Source: an uncultured Opitutaceae bacterium
GTDB lineage: Bacteria > Verrucomicrobiota > Verrucomicrobiia > Opitutales > Opitutaceae
Length of the DNA: 64,000 nucleotides
Direction of reading: 5' to 3'
NCBI GenBank assembly: GCA_903862935.1
Contig: CAIOZY010000057.1
Coordinates: 1-64,000 of the forward strand
Below, piece after piece: positions 8,155 through 17,143 of the stretch (position 1 is its first letter; each line of letters opens with the position of its first letter). The position numbers and the translations under genes were made by a program. Below the pieces are notes generated by a model, which saw nothing but the letters and a program-made list of their open reading frames with translations, was not told where the DNA came from and ran no database searches.

Positions 8155-9051
8155 ATGAGCCGGAGCACGATTTTGAGCGCGATCCAGTCCGGGAAAACCC
8201 TGGTCTCCGACGGGGCTTGGGGCACATTCCTTCAAAGTAAGGGACTTCGGCCGGGCGAGTGCCCGGAATTGTGGTGCGTTGAGCGCCCCGCAGACGTGAG
8301 GGATGTGGCCCGAGCGTACGTCGAGGCTGGCGCCGACATGGTGGAGTCGAACAGCTTCGGCGGCACGCGATTCAAGCTCGAGATGTACGGCCTGGAGGCC
8401 CGTGTGGCGGAGATCAATGAGGCTGCGGCACGCCTCTCCCGAGAGGCAGCCGGACCTTCTCGGTGGGTCATCGCCTCAATGGGGCCGACCGGGAAGATGC
8501 TCATCACTGAGGAGGTGACCGAGGGCGACTTGTATGAAGCCTTCAAGGAGCAGGCGGTGGCGCTCGCCCGCGGGGGAGCCGACGCTCTGTGCATCGAGAC
8601 GATGACTGCCCTGGACGAGGCCTCGGTCGCTATCCGGGCGGCCAGGGAGAACACGGCCTGCGAGGTCATCTGCACCTTCACGTTCCAGCCCAGCGGGCCG
8701 GCGGGGTACCGCACGATGATGGGTGTGTCGCCCGCGCAGGCTGCAAGGGCGGCCCTGGAAGCCGGAGCCCACATCGTTGGCACGAATTGCGGCAACGGCT
8801 TGGGGCCGATGATCGAAATTGTGGCGCAGATGCGCGCGGCTGCCGGCTCGGCGCCGATCCTTGTGCACGCCAACGCCGGCTTGCCCAAGATTGTCGAAGG
8901 CGTGGATCTCTTCCCCGAGGGCCCTGAAGACATGGCGGGGAGGGTCGGGGCCCTGGTGACCGCCGGGGCGAACATCGTGGGCGGATGCTGTGGAACTACG
9001 CCAAATCACATCCGGGCGATCCGACGGGCAGTAGACTTATTGGGGGCTTGA
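8155..9051 (+). CDS. Homocysteine S-methyltransferase-family protein
   Basis: A 298-residue single-domain protein of the betaine-homocysteine methyltransferase / MetH N-terminal family. The zinc ligands are present: C212 in GTNCGNG and C278-C279 in GGCCGTTPNHI. It lacks the folate and cobalamin domains of full MetH. It could methylate homocysteine with a methyl group from a corrinoid or another donor, or act as a thiol-activating methyltransferase within the cluster. A GAGGAG ribosome site is about ten bases upstream of the ATG. Genes of this type often sit beside UroD-type methyltransferases. The methyl acceptor is inferred. Confidence 0.8.
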   Translation: MSRSTILSAIQSGKTLVSDGAWGTFLQSKGLRPGECPELWCVERPADVRDVARAYVEAGADMVESNSFGGTRFKLEMYGLEARVAEINEAAARLSREAAGPSRWVIASMGPTGKMLITEEVTEGDLYEAFKEQAVALARGGADALCIETMTALDEASVAIRAARENTACEVICTFTFQPSGPAGYRTMMGVSPAQAARAALEAGAHIVGTNCGNGLGPMIEIVAQMRAAAGSAPILVHANAGLPKIVEGVDLFPEGPEDMAGRVGALVTAGANIVGGCCGTTPNHIRAIRRAVDLLGA

Positions 9052-9253
9052 TCTGTCGTCCGAGCTTCAGGGGGAGGCTGTTCTTACGCTTGTAATGCTA
9101 TTGACGGATAATGGAATAGGATTCTCAGGTTTGGTGTTTATCACCAGATGTCCGATGCGGGTTTGGCGAAAGTGGGCACAATAGTGCTAAAAAACGCATA
9201 GAAATCCAAGCATTCGGGGCGGCCCACCTGCTAGTCTGGCGTCCGTTACTCCG

Positions 9254-10828
9254 ATGCCCACCCTTGCACAGAGGCTCGAATCCTCCACAGACTTCGTCAT
9301 CGGGGTCGAGCTTGTCTCGACCCGCGGCCTACTGACCGAAACGCGCGCCGCCAAGACCCAATCCTTTGCGAGGGATCTGGCGGGCTACGCCAGCGCCGAC
9401 TGGGTCTCGATCACCGACAATGCCGGCGGCAATCCCATGCTGTCACCGCTGGCCCTGGGCCTGCCGCTCAAGCAGGCGGGTCGGAACGTGCTGATCCATC
9501 TTTCCTGCAAGGACCTCAACCGAAACGCGCTCGAGAGCACGGCCTGGCTGCTCGGGAGCGAGGGGCTGCACAACGTCCTCGCGCTGAGCGGGGACTTCGC
9601 CGGGGCCGGCGTGGCTGGTGGTTCGAAGCCCGTGTTCGATACCGACTCGGTCGGGCTGCTCGTTCTTCTCGGGCGGATGAACGCCGGATTGGACGTCACG
9701 CGCTCGCCCGGCACCGGGACCCCGGTCAGGCTCCAGCCGACGCAGTTTTTCCCGGGGGCTGTCGTCAATAACTTCAAGCTGCACGAGAACGAACAGGTGC
9801 CGCAGCTGCTCAAGATGGAGCGCAAGATCGCGGCCGGGGCCCGGTTCATCATCAACCAGATTGGCTACGATGCCCGGAAGACCCACGAGTTGCTCGCATG
9901 GATGAGCCAGAGGGGCCACGCGGGGATTCCCGTCATTGGCAACACGTTCGTCCTCTCCGGTCCGGCGGCCAGGGTATTTCACGCCCGGAGGATCCCCGGG
10001 GTCGCGATCTCTGATGAGCTGGCTGCGCTGTGCGAGCGCCAAGCCGGGGGTGCAGACAAGGGCAAGGCGTTCTTCCTGGAACTTGCCGCTAAGCAGGTCG
10101 CAATTTACCGGGGCCTAGGCTACCGGGGCGCCTATCTGGGAGGCGTGCACACGGTCGCGGACGTCGAGCGCATCCTCCAGCTCGAGAGAGGCTTCTCTCC
10201 CGGAGACTGGCGCCAATTTGCGCGCGAGATCAGGTACTCCCGCAGCGGCGAGTTCTTCATGTACGCCGAGGACGAGGCCACCGGGCTGGCGAACCCCGCC
10301 CAGCGGCACCCAGCCTACGAGGCCTCGCTGCGGAAGAGGCCCGCAAACCGCAACGTCACGCTCAGCTACCGAATTGCGAAGATGACGCACTCGGCCATGT
10401 TCACCCCGGGCAAGGGCCTGTGGAAGCTCGGAGCCGGTCTGTGCCGGAGGGCTTCCAATCCCGCGCAGGGCCCGGCACTGATGCACGCCGTGGAGCGCGC
10501 CGGAAAAAAGATGATGTTCGACTGCCGGGACTGTGGAGACTGCTCGCTTCCCGATATCGCTTACCTTTGCCCGGAGTCGCAGTGCGAGAAGAACCAGCGC
10601 AACGGCCCGTGCGGCGGAACCAGCGACGGCCGCTGTGAGCACAAGGAGGAAAACGAGTGCATCTGGGCGCGGGCCTACGACCGGCTCCGGTACGAGGGCC
10701 GCGAGGAGGAGCTCCTCGCCCACGTTCCGGTTATCCAGGATCAGGCCCTTAGGGGCACCTCGAGCTGGGCCAATACGTGGCTAGGCAAAGACCATTTCTC
10801 AAAGAAACTCTTCTCCAAGACCCCCTGA
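9254..10828 (+). CDS. metF: Methylenetetrahydrofolate reductase fused to MetV-like C-terminal domain
   Basis: A 524-residue fusion. Residues about 10-310 form the MetF TIM barrel that binds FAD and folate. From about 415 onward is the MTHFR_C (MetV-like) domain with a cysteine cluster starting at C424 (CRDCGDCSLPDIAYLC) and the signature KNQRNGPCGG. In acetogens MetV is a separate subunit with zinc/iron-sulfur ligands that supports electron transfer to MetF; here it is fused. It interconverts methyl-THF and methylene-THF. In this cluster the oxidative direction would feed methyl groups toward formate, the reductive direction would make methyl-THF. A 202-bp gap before the gene may hold its own promoter. 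Confidence 0.85.
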   Translation: MPTLAQRLESSTDFVIGVELVSTRGLLTETRAAKTQSFARDLAGYASADWVSITDNAGGNPMLSPLALGLPLKQAGRNVLIHLSCKDLNRNALESTAWLLGSEGLHNVLALSGDFAGAGVAGGSKPVFDTDSVGLLVLLGRMNAGLDVTRSPGTGTPVRLQPTQFFPGAVVNNFKLHENEQVPQLLKMERKIAAGARFIINQIGYDARKTHELLAWMSQRGHAGIPVIGNTFVLSGPAARVFHARRIPGVAISDELAALCERQAGGADKGKAFFLELAAKQVAIYRGLGYRGAYLGGVHTVADVERILQLERGFSPGDWRQFAREIRYSRSGEFFMYAEDEATGLANPAQRHPAYEASLRKRPANRNVTLSYRIAKMTHSAMFTPGKGLWKLGAGLCRRASNPAQGPALMHAVERAGKKMMFDCRDCGDCSLPDIAYLCPESQCEKNQRNGPCGGTSDGRCEHKEENECIWARAYDRLRYEGREEELLAHVPVIQDQALRGTSSWANTWLGKDHFSKKLFSKTP

Positions 10829-10847
10829 ACCCCCCCTCCGCCCCATC

Positions 10848-11711
10848 ATGCCAATCCCCGGCCTCATCATCATTGGGGAATCGATCAACGATTCCGTCCC
10901 GTCAACCCATCAGCTGTTCGAGACCCGGGACATTGCGGGTCTTAAGGAGCTGGCTGTCTCCCAGGATATGGGAGGGGCCGCCTACATCGATGTCAACGTG
11001 GGCCGCAATTCCGGGGCCTTCCTTGCGGAGATGGTGGGCCACGTCCAGAGCGTCACGGTCAAGCCGCTGTCGATCGACACACCCGACCCCGTTATGGCCG
11101 AGGCGGGATTGAAGGCCTATGACCGCGCCCGGGCTGGGGGCCGCATACCCATCCTCAACTCGATCTCGCCCCTGCGGCTCGAGATGCTTGACCTGGTCCG
11201 GATCGGTCCGTTCATGCCCGTCCTTCTCGCCTCGGAGCGCAGTGAGAACGGCGTCGGCATGGCAAACCACACCGCTGAGGAGGTCTATGCGACCGCCAGG
11301 CAGCTGGTCGGGGAAGCGGCAAAGCACGGTATTCCGGTGGAGCACTGCATCATCGATCCGGCGATCGCGCCGATTGGCGCGGATTCGGAAGGGGGCTTTC
11401 GCAGGCTCATGGGGGCCATCCGCATGATCCACGAGGATCCCGCTCTCCGGGGGGTCCACATGTCGGTGGGCCTGAGCAACTTCACCGTCATGATCTCTCC
11501 CAAGCGGGCGGACGGTTCGCCCACCAAGTCCCCGCTCGAGAGTGCGTTCCTGACCTTGGCCATGCCCTTGGGGCTCGACCACGTCATCGGCTCGGTCAAG
11601 CGCAAGTATGAGGTCCTGGCGCCCGACCATCCGGCCCTCGTCTGCCTGAACGACTGCCTGAAGCTAGACGGCTTCGACGTCATCATGCGTGTCCAGGAAT
11701 TCTACTCCTAA
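10848..11711 (+). CDS. AcsE/MtgA-like methyltetrahydrofolate:corrinoid methyltransferase
   Basis: A 287-residue pterin-binding TIM-barrel protein related to dihydropteroate synthase and to the MeTr enzymes AcsE and MtgA. Recognisable points are GESIN near the N-terminus, VKPLSIDT for pterin contact, [10 protein letters not shown] and [10 protein letters not shown]. Length is close to AcsE (about 262 residues). It would move a methyl group between a corrinoid protein and THF, the second step after the UroD-type enzyme. It starts 20 bp after metF and its end nearly touches the formate-THF ligase gene. No corrinoid protein is encoded next to it; the one at 58051-58686 is the only candidate in the window. 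Confidence 0.85.
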   Translation: MPIPGLIIIGESINDSVPSTHQLFETRDIAGLKELAVSQDMGGAAYIDVNVGRNSGAFLAEMVGHVQSVTVKPLSIDTPDPVMAEAGLKAYDRARAGGRIPILNSISPLRLEMLDLVRIGPFMPVLLASERSENGVGMANHTAEEVYATARQLVGEAAKHGIPVEHCIIDPAIAPIGADSEGGFRRLMGAIRMIHEDPALRGVHMSVGLSNFTVMISPKRADGSPTKSPLESAFLTLAMPLGLDHVIGSVKRKYEVLAPDHPALVCLNDCLKLDGFDVIMRVQEFYS

Positions 11712-11721
11712 GCTCAACCCG

Positions 11722-13407
11722 ATGACTGCAAACCCCGTTCCCTCCGACATCGCAATCGCGCGGCAGGCCAAGGCCCGGCCGATCCAAGAAATCGCCGCCC
11801 GGCTGAATATCCCCATTGAGGAGATAGACCTGTTCGGCAAGTTCAAGGCGAAGGTGTCCCTCGATTTCTGCCGGAAAATGGAAAGCTCTGAGGCCGGCAG
11901 GCTGGTGCTTGTAACTGCGATCACCCCGACCCCGGCCGGCGAGGGAAAGACGACGACCACCGTCGGCCTGGGCGACGCCCTGAACCGCATAGGCAAGCGG
12001 GCCGCGATCTGCCTGCGCGAGCCGTCCCTGGGCCCGTGCTTCGGGATCAAGGGTGGGGCGGCCGGGGGCGGCTACGCCCAGGTCATCCCGATGGAGGAAA
12101 TCAACCTCCACTTCACAGGCGATTTTCACGCGATAACCACTGCCCACAACTTGCTGTCCGCCGTGATCGACAACCACCTCGCCCACGGCAACGCCCTGAA
12201 CATCGACCCGGCTCGCATCGTTTGGAAGCGGGTCATGGACATGAACGACCGGTCGCTCAGGCACATCGTAATCGGCCTGGGCGGCACCTCCAACGGGGTC
12301 TGCCGCGAAGGTGGTTTCGACATCACCGTGGCCTCCGAGGTGATGGCGATCCTTTGCCTGTCCCGGTCGGTCGCCGAACTGAGGGAACGCCTCGGGCGCA
12401 TCATCATCGGCTACACGCGGGAAAAGGCGCCGGTCACCGCAGCCCAGCTGAAGGTCCATGGAGCGATGGCGGTCCTTTTGCGCGACGCGCTGAAGCCCAA
12501 CCTCGTCCAATCGCTCGAGGGCACCCCTGCCTTTGTGCATGGCGGCCCGTTCGCCAACATCGCGCACGGATGCAACAGCGTGGTCGCAACCAAGCTGGCC
12601 CTGCGCCTTAGCGAGTATGTCGTCACCGAGGCCGGCTTCGGGGCGGACCTTGGGGCCGAGAAGTTTATCGACATCAAGTGCCGGGCGGCCGGCCTCAGGC
12701 CGAGCGTGGTGGTGATCGTGGCCACGGTTCGCGCGCTCAAGATGCACGGCGGGGTGGCGAAGGCGGATCTCAAGATCCCAAACCCCAAGGCTGTTGGCCT
12801 GGGCTTGGTGAACCTCGAGAAGCACCTGGAGAACATCAAGAGTTTTGGGCTTCCTGCGGTCGTCGCTATCAACCACTTCACCGCAGACACTGCTGAGGAA
12901 GTGGCTCTCGTCGAGGCGCGCTGCCGAGAGCTCGGTGTAGAGGCGGTGGTTGCGAGGCACTGGGCCGAAGGCGGGGCCGGCGCAGAGGGGCTTGCGCGCA
13001 AGGTCGTGGAGCTGGCCAATCGGCCGGCGGGAGCCTTCCGGTTTGCCTATCCGGACGAGATGGAACTCTGGGAGAAGGCGCGGACAATCGCTCGCCAGAT
13101 TTACGGGGCCGACGACATTGTCGCGGATTCAAAGGTGCAGGCCCGCTTCCGGGAGCTGGAGAAGGCCGGATACGGGCGGCTTCCAATCTGCATGGCGAAA
13201 ACCCAGTACTCATTCTCTGCGGATCCGACTTTGCGCGGGCGCCCCCGCGGGTTCACCGTGCCCATCCGCGATGTCGCGGTTTCGGCTGGAGCGGGATTTG
13301 TCGTTGTTTTGACCGGCGACATCATGACCATGCCGGGCCTTCCCAAGGCTCCGGCTGCCGAGCAAATCGACATCAACGAGGACGGGGAGGTCGTCGGTCT
13401 GTTCTAG
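11722..13407 (+). CDS. fhs: Formate-tetrahydrofolate ligase
   Basis: A 561-residue enzyme making 10-formyl-THF from formate, THF and ATP, or running in reverse to yield formate and ATP. The P-loop-like [13 protein letters not shown] is near residues 60-75; [14 protein letters not shown] and the C-terminal [10 protein letters not shown] motif are intact. I start it at the ATG at 11722, just after the previous stop (11711); a GTG at 11689 would add eleven residues that overlap the upstream gene. Full length for bacterial FTHFS. It lies between a folate methyltransferase and a formate-type transporter, which points to a one-carbon pathway ending or starting at formate. Confidence 0.95.
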   Translation: MTANPVPSDIAIARQAKARPIQEIAARLNIPIEEIDLFGKFKAKVSLDFCRKMESSEAGRLVLVTAITPTPAGEGKTTTTVGLGDALNRIGKRAAICLREPSLGPCFGIKGGAAGGGYAQVIPMEEINLHFTGDFHAITTAHNLLSAVIDNHLAHGNALNIDPARIVWKRVMDMNDRSLRHIVIGLGGTSNGVCREGGFDITVASEVMAILCLSRSVAELRERLGRIIIGYTREKAPVTAAQLKVHGAMAVLLRDALKPNLVQSLEGTPAFVHGGPFANIAHGCNSVVATKLALRLSEYVVTEAGFGADLGAEKFIDIKCRAAGLRPSVVVIVATVRALKMHGGVAKADLKIPNPKAVGLGLVNLEKHLENIKSFGLPAVVAINHFTADTAEEVALVEARCRELGVEAVVARHWAEGGAGAEGLARKVVELANRPAGAFRFAYPDEMELWEKARTIARQIYGADDIVADSKVQARFRELEKAGYGRLPICMAKTQYSFSADPTLRGRPRGFTVPIRDVAVSAGAGFVVVLTGDIMTMPGLPKAPAAEQIDINEDGEVVGLF

Positions 13408-13483
13408 GCCCCTCATGGTCGGGTCGCAGTGGAGCCTGGTGCTCCAGCGTCGATCCTGACCGGACGGGTCTTTCGAAGCGATT

Positions 13484-14752
13484 ATGCGTAACAAAGTACC
13501 GGACCGTCGGCTGATCGCCGTGGCGGGGATCCTGATGCAGGCGGCCATGGGGGCGGTCTATGCGTGGAGCGTCTTCAGGCTTCCTCTAATGAGGAGCTAC
13601 GGGTGGACCGTCTCCCAAGTGACGATGGTCTTCGAATTGGCGATCTTCATGCTGGGCGTTTCGGCCTTCGCTGGCGGATTGTGGATCAAGCGCTCCGGCC
13701 CCCGCCCCGTGGCGATCGCCGGGGGGCTGTGCTACGGCTTGGGAGTGGTGCTTGCGGGGCGAACCGGGGGGCACCTCGCGCTGCTCTACCTGACCTATGG
13801 CGTTTTGGGCGGAATCGGGCTGGGCCTGGGGTACATCGTACCGGTGACGACCCTGCTTCGCTGGTTTCCGGACCGGCGCGGGATGATCACCGGGCTTGCC
13901 GTGGCCGGGTTCGGCTCGGGGGCCCTCGTGACCGCACCGGTCGCGCAGGCCCTTATCTCGCGGATCGGGGTCGCGGACACGTTCACGGTCCTGGGCGTAC
14001 TCTATCTTGCCATGGTCTGCGGCTCGGCTGCCCTCATGAGGAACCCCCCCGAGGGATACAGCCCGGCCGGATGGAAGCCGCTGTCGGAAGGCAGCCAGGG
14101 GAGCGGGGGGAAGGACTTCGCGCTCGGGGAGGCCCTGAGGACCTGGCAGTGGTACGCACTGTGGGCGATCTTGTTTCTCAACACGCTTGCGGGCATCGCC
14201 CTGATTTCCCAAGCGTCCCCCCTCGCTCAAGAACTGACCCACGTGTCCGCGGCCGCGGCCGCTGGCCTGGTGGGAATTATCTCGATCGCAAACGGAGCGG
14301 GCCGATTTCTGTGGTCGTGGGCTTCCGACTTTATTGGGCGCAGGCGAGTCTTCATAATCATGTTCATCCTGCAGGCCATCGCCTTCGCGCTGCTCGCTCG
14401 GACCCACAGCTTTGCGGGGTTGACGGTTCTGGCGTTCGCTGTGCTGCTCTGCTACGGCGGAGGCTTTGGAACGATGCCGGCTTTGACGGCCGACTATTTC
14501 GGCACCCGCAACGTCGGCTCGGTCTATGGACTGATGCTCACGGCGTGGGGTTGCGCCGGGCTGGTGGGCCCAGCCCTAATCGCGTTCGTGCGGGAGGCCA
14601 CGGGATGTTATACGTGGGCCTTCGTCCTGACTTCCGGGATCCTCGTCGCTGGCGCCGCCCTGACCCTCGCAATCCGGCGGCCTCGCAGCGAGGAACAGGA
14701 AGCCACCCCGGCTGGGAACCCGTCCGCGAGGCTTGCAATGCCGCTGAGGTAG
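13484..14752 (+). CDS. OFA-family MFS transporter (oxalate/formate antiporter type)
   Basis: A 422-residue major facilitator with about 12 membrane helices. The start MRNKVPDRRLIAVAGILMQ, then GAVYAWSVFRLPL and GLGLGYIVPVTTLLRWFPDR, are characteristic of the oxalate:formate antiporter family. Substrates across this family include oxalate, formate and other small monocarboxylates. Directly following fhs, export of formate is the simplest reading, but lactate export (made by the nearby rhamnose genes) or formate uptake fit as well. Confidence 0.8.
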   Translation: MRNKVPDRRLIAVAGILMQAAMGAVYAWSVFRLPLMRSYGWTVSQVTMVFELAIFMLGVSAFAGGLWIKRSGPRPVAIAGGLCYGLGVVLAGRTGGHLALLYLTYGVLGGIGLGLGYIVPVTTLLRWFPDRRGMITGLAVAGFGSGALVTAPVAQALISRIGVADTFTVLGVLYLAMVCGSAALMRNPPEGYSPAGWKPLSEGSQGSGGKDFALGEALRTWQWYALWAILFLNTLAGIALISQASPLAQELTHVSAAAAAGLVGIISIANGAGRFLWSWASDFIGRRRVFIIMFILQAIAFALLARTHSFAGLTVLAFAVLLCYGGGFGTMPALTADYFGTRNVGSVYGLMLTAWGCAGLVGPALIAFVREATGCYTWAFVLTSGILVAGAALTLAIRRPRSEEQEATPAGNPSARLAMPLR

Positions 14753-14770
14753 GGGACAGTTCTAGGCGAA

Positions 14771-15445
14771 ATGCCTATCGAAGCCCCGACTGACCTCGCA
14801 GAGTGGCGCAAGCAGCAGAGGAGAATCCTGCTCGCCCGGAGGCTCTCCATTAGTTTCGAGGACCGTGTCCGCTGGAGCCAGACGATCGCACTATTCTTGC
14901 AGCAGGGATTTCCCTTGCTCAGCCGGATGGCGGTCGGCTTCTGCTGGCCCTACAAGGGCGAGTATGACGCGAGGCCTCTGATGCGGATCTTGCTCAGCCA
15001 GGGCGGGCGGGCTGCCCTTCCGGCGGTTCACGCGAAGGGCGAGCCCCTGCAGTTCCGCGAATGGACGCCGGGGGCCGCGATGAAGCCGGGGGCTCTGGGT
15101 ATCCCAGTGCCGGAAGGCACCCGGGTTCTGGTTCCGGACGCCCTCCTGATCCCGCCGGTCGGTTTCGGGGAAAAGGGGGGACGCCTGGGATACGGCGGCG
15201 GCTACTTTGACAGGACGCTGGCGTCGCTTTCACCCCAGCCACTGAAGATCGGGGTAGCGTTCGAGGTTTCCCGGATGCCGACCATTTTTCCCCAGCCCCA
15301 CGATGTGCTGATGGACTTCATCATCACGGAAGCCGGGATCCACGCTGTCGGGTTGGACGGCCTGCGGGTGATTGACCCGGCCGAGTGCGCTCGCATGGAG
15401 GCGAGGATCATTCAGGAGCGCGGCCTTCCCCGAGCCCAAGCCTAG
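14771..15445 (+). CDS. 5-formyltetrahydrofolate cyclo-ligase family protein
   Basis: A 224-residue protein with the family signature GGRLGYGGGYFDR near residue 140 and an N-terminal basic helix WRKQQRRILLARR. It converts 5-formyl-THF to 5,10-methenyl-THF with ATP, recovering a dead-end folate that builds up where serine and one-carbon flux are high. Its place at the end of the one-carbon run supports a dedicated folate role. It converges with the DeoR gene, 19 bp apart. Confidence 0.9.
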   Translation: MPIEAPTDLAEWRKQQRRILLARRLSISFEDRVRWSQTIALFLQQGFPLLSRMAVGFCWPYKGEYDARPLMRILLSQGGRAALPAVHAKGEPLQFREWTPGAAMKPGALGIPVPEGTRVLVPDALLIPPVGFGEKGGRLGYGGGYFDRTLASLSPQPLKIGVAFEVSRMPTIFPQPHDVLMDFIITEAGIHAVGLDGLRVIDPAECARMEARIIQERGLPRAQA

Positions 15446-15464
15446 TCGGGACCTGGCGAGCCGC

Positions 15465-16271
15465 TCAGGGCGAGGGCTTGCGACGTGTGAGCGGGTTTGC
15501 GGTGAAGATCTTGCTCCCGGGGAGGATGATGCCGGCTTCTCTAAGCTCCCGCGCCGTCGCCTCCGTAAGGAGTCCGTCCACACGAGACCAAGGCAGGAGG
15601 AAAGCGGGGGTTTTGCGGCCGAGCTTAGTGGCGTCCAGGCAGCAGACAACGCGGCGGCTCCGGGTAGCGACCTTCCGCTGGAAAGCCACGATGTCGGCCT
15701 GGGAGTTCCACAAGCCGGCCGGCGTCATCCCCTCGGCGCTGAGCAGGGCAAGGTCAAAGCGCCACAAAGCGGCGCTTCGCTGCGCTTGTGGCCCCACAAG
15801 GATCGACTGCCGAGCCAGAAACTCGCCGCCCACCAACTGGACCGTGATAACTTTAGAGCCCCCTAGAGCCTCGGCGAGATGTAAGGCGTTAGTGACCGCT
15901 GTGATTCGAGAAACAGGATGGCTGGCCAACGCCTCGCCGATGGAATATATCGTGGTTCCGGCATCGAAAAACACCGTCATTCCCGGCCGCAGCATTCTGA
16001 GCGCCGCCTGGGCAAGCCGCCGCTTCGAGGCCTGCGCCTTGCGCTGCCGCGCCCGGAACGATGGGAAGCGGCGGTCGTAGTCGCCGAGGGCCCCACCGTA
16101 GGTGCGGGTGATAATGCCCTCGCGCGCTAGGGCCGCCAGGTCGCGGCGGGCTGTGGCGGGGGAGACCCCCAGGCGGCGGCACACCCGCGCCAGGGTGAGG
16201 TAGCCGTGGCGCCGGAGTTGGCGCGCGAGGGCGTTGCGGCGCGCCTCGACCACGTGAAACGCCACTCTCAT
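15465..16271 (-). CDS. DeoR-family transcriptional regulator
   Basis: A 268-residue regulator if started at the ATG at 16271; a longer frame starts at 16307. The N-terminal helix-turn-helix is ARVCRRLGVSPATARRDLA with the DeoR-type continuation ALAREGIITRTYGGAL. The C-terminal part is a sugar-phosphate sensor domain with FFDAGTTI, VTNALHLAEAL and LVGGEFLARQS, typical of DeoR/GlpR proteins. It is transcribed away from the class II aldolase gene, and the shared 98-bp gap carries an inverted repeat. It likely represses the deoxysugar genes until a sugar phosphate binds. Confidence 0.9.
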   Translation of the reverse strand: MRVAFHVVEARRNALARQLRRHGYLTLARVCRRLGVSPATARRDLAALAREGIITRTYGGALGDYDRRFPSFRARQRKAQASKRRLAQAALRMLRPGMTVFFDAGTTIYSIGEALASHPVSRITAVTNALHLAEALGGSKVITVQLVGGEFLARQSILVGPQAQRSAALWRFDLALLSAEGMTPAGLWNSQADIVAFQRKVATRSRRVVCCLDATKLGRKTPAFLLPWSRVDGLLTEATARELREAGIILPGSKIFTANPLTRRKPSP

Positions 16272-16302
16272 GGGTACGGAGTCACGTCTGTATATGAGCG
16301 AG

Positions 16303-16339
16303 GTCAATCATAAATGGATGGATCAGCGTTAGGATTGAC
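16303..16339. promoter_or_regulatory. Inverted repeat in the deoR/aldolase intergenic gap, candidate operator
   Basis: GTCAATC (16303-16309) and GATTGAC (16333-16339) form a perfect 7-bp inverted repeat with 30 bp from one arm start to the other, about three helical turns. It lies between the divergent DeoR and aldolase genes. The right arm contains TTGACG, a possible -35 element for the rightward operon. Function is inferred from position. Confidence 0.4.
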
Positions 16340-16369
16340 GTCGATCTTAGAGAGCTCATTGCTGAAGGC

Positions 16370-17125
16370 ATGTCCGACCATGCTTCTATTGAAGGAGCCC
16401 TGTTGACACTCTCCCGGGAGCTCGGCCGAGAGGACCGCGGTCTCGCCATCCTAGGAGAGGGTAACACGTCAGCCCGGCTCACTGAGGAGACATTCCTGGT
16501 TAAGGCGAGCGGTTCGAGCTTAGGAACTCTGTCGCCGGCAGACGTCACAGCGTGCCGCTTCGACCGGCTTGTCCCGCTCCTGCAGAGGAAAGGCATGACG
16601 GATGCGGCGATTGACGCGGCCCTCTTGGAGGCCCGGGTCGACCCGACTTCCCGTAAGCCCTCGGTCGAGGCCGTCTTTCACGCTTATCTGCTCTCCTTGC
16701 CGGGGGTGAACTTCGTCGGGCACACCCATCCAATCAACGTCAACAGCTTGCTCTGCTCGGATCAGGCAAGGACTTTTGCTAAGCGCCGGATCTTCCCGGA
16801 TCAGGTGGTGTGCTGCGGGGTGGAAAGCGTCTTTATCCCCAACACGGATCCTGGGCTCAGATTGGCGCAGGCAATCGAGAAGGCTGTCACCGCCTTCCTA
16901 GGCAGGCTCTCCCGGTTGCCCCGGGTGATCCTGTTGGAAAACCACGGACTGATCGCGATGGGGAGCACCTCGGCGGCGGTCCTTGCGGCAACGCTGATGG
17001 CTGAGAAGTCTGCCCGGATTTTCGCCTCAGCCCCCGGCGGGCCCCGGTTCTTGACACCGGCCCAAGTGGCGCGGGTGGCAGACCGTCCCGACGAACTCTA
17101 CCGCCAACGGGTCCTCGGAATCTGA
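16370..17125 (+). CDS. Class II aldolase/adducin-family protein
   Basis: A 251-residue zinc-dependent class II aldolase relative (fuculose-1-phosphate aldolase/RhaD superfamily). The substrate motif GEGNTSAR near residue 30, metal ligands in GHTHPINVNSLL and the third His in LLENHGLIAMG are intact. It would cleave a ketose 1-phosphate to DHAP and an aldehyde, or act as a decarboxylase or epimerase as some relatives do. Next to it is a larger fusion with its own aldolase domain, so the two must differ in substrate or one is regulatory. First gene of the rightward sugar operon. Confidence 0.85.
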   Translation: MSDHASIEGALLTLSRELGREDRGLAILGEGNTSARLTEETFLVKASGSSLGTLSPADVTACRFDRLVPLLQRKGMTDAAIDAALLEARVDPTSRKPSVEAVFHAYLLSLPGVNFVGHTHPINVNSLLCSDQARTFAKRRIFPDQVVCCGVESVFIPNTDPGLRLAQAIEKAVTAFLGRLSRLPRVILLENHGLIAMGSTSAAVLAATLMAEKSARIFASAPGGPRFLTPAQVARVADRPDELYRQRVLGI

Positions 17126-17143
17126 GGCGCAAGATCCTCCGCC

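Noticed and set aside
8155-9051. Methionine synthase MetH
   Set aside because: Only the homocysteine-binding domain is present; no folate, cobalamin or activation domain follows.
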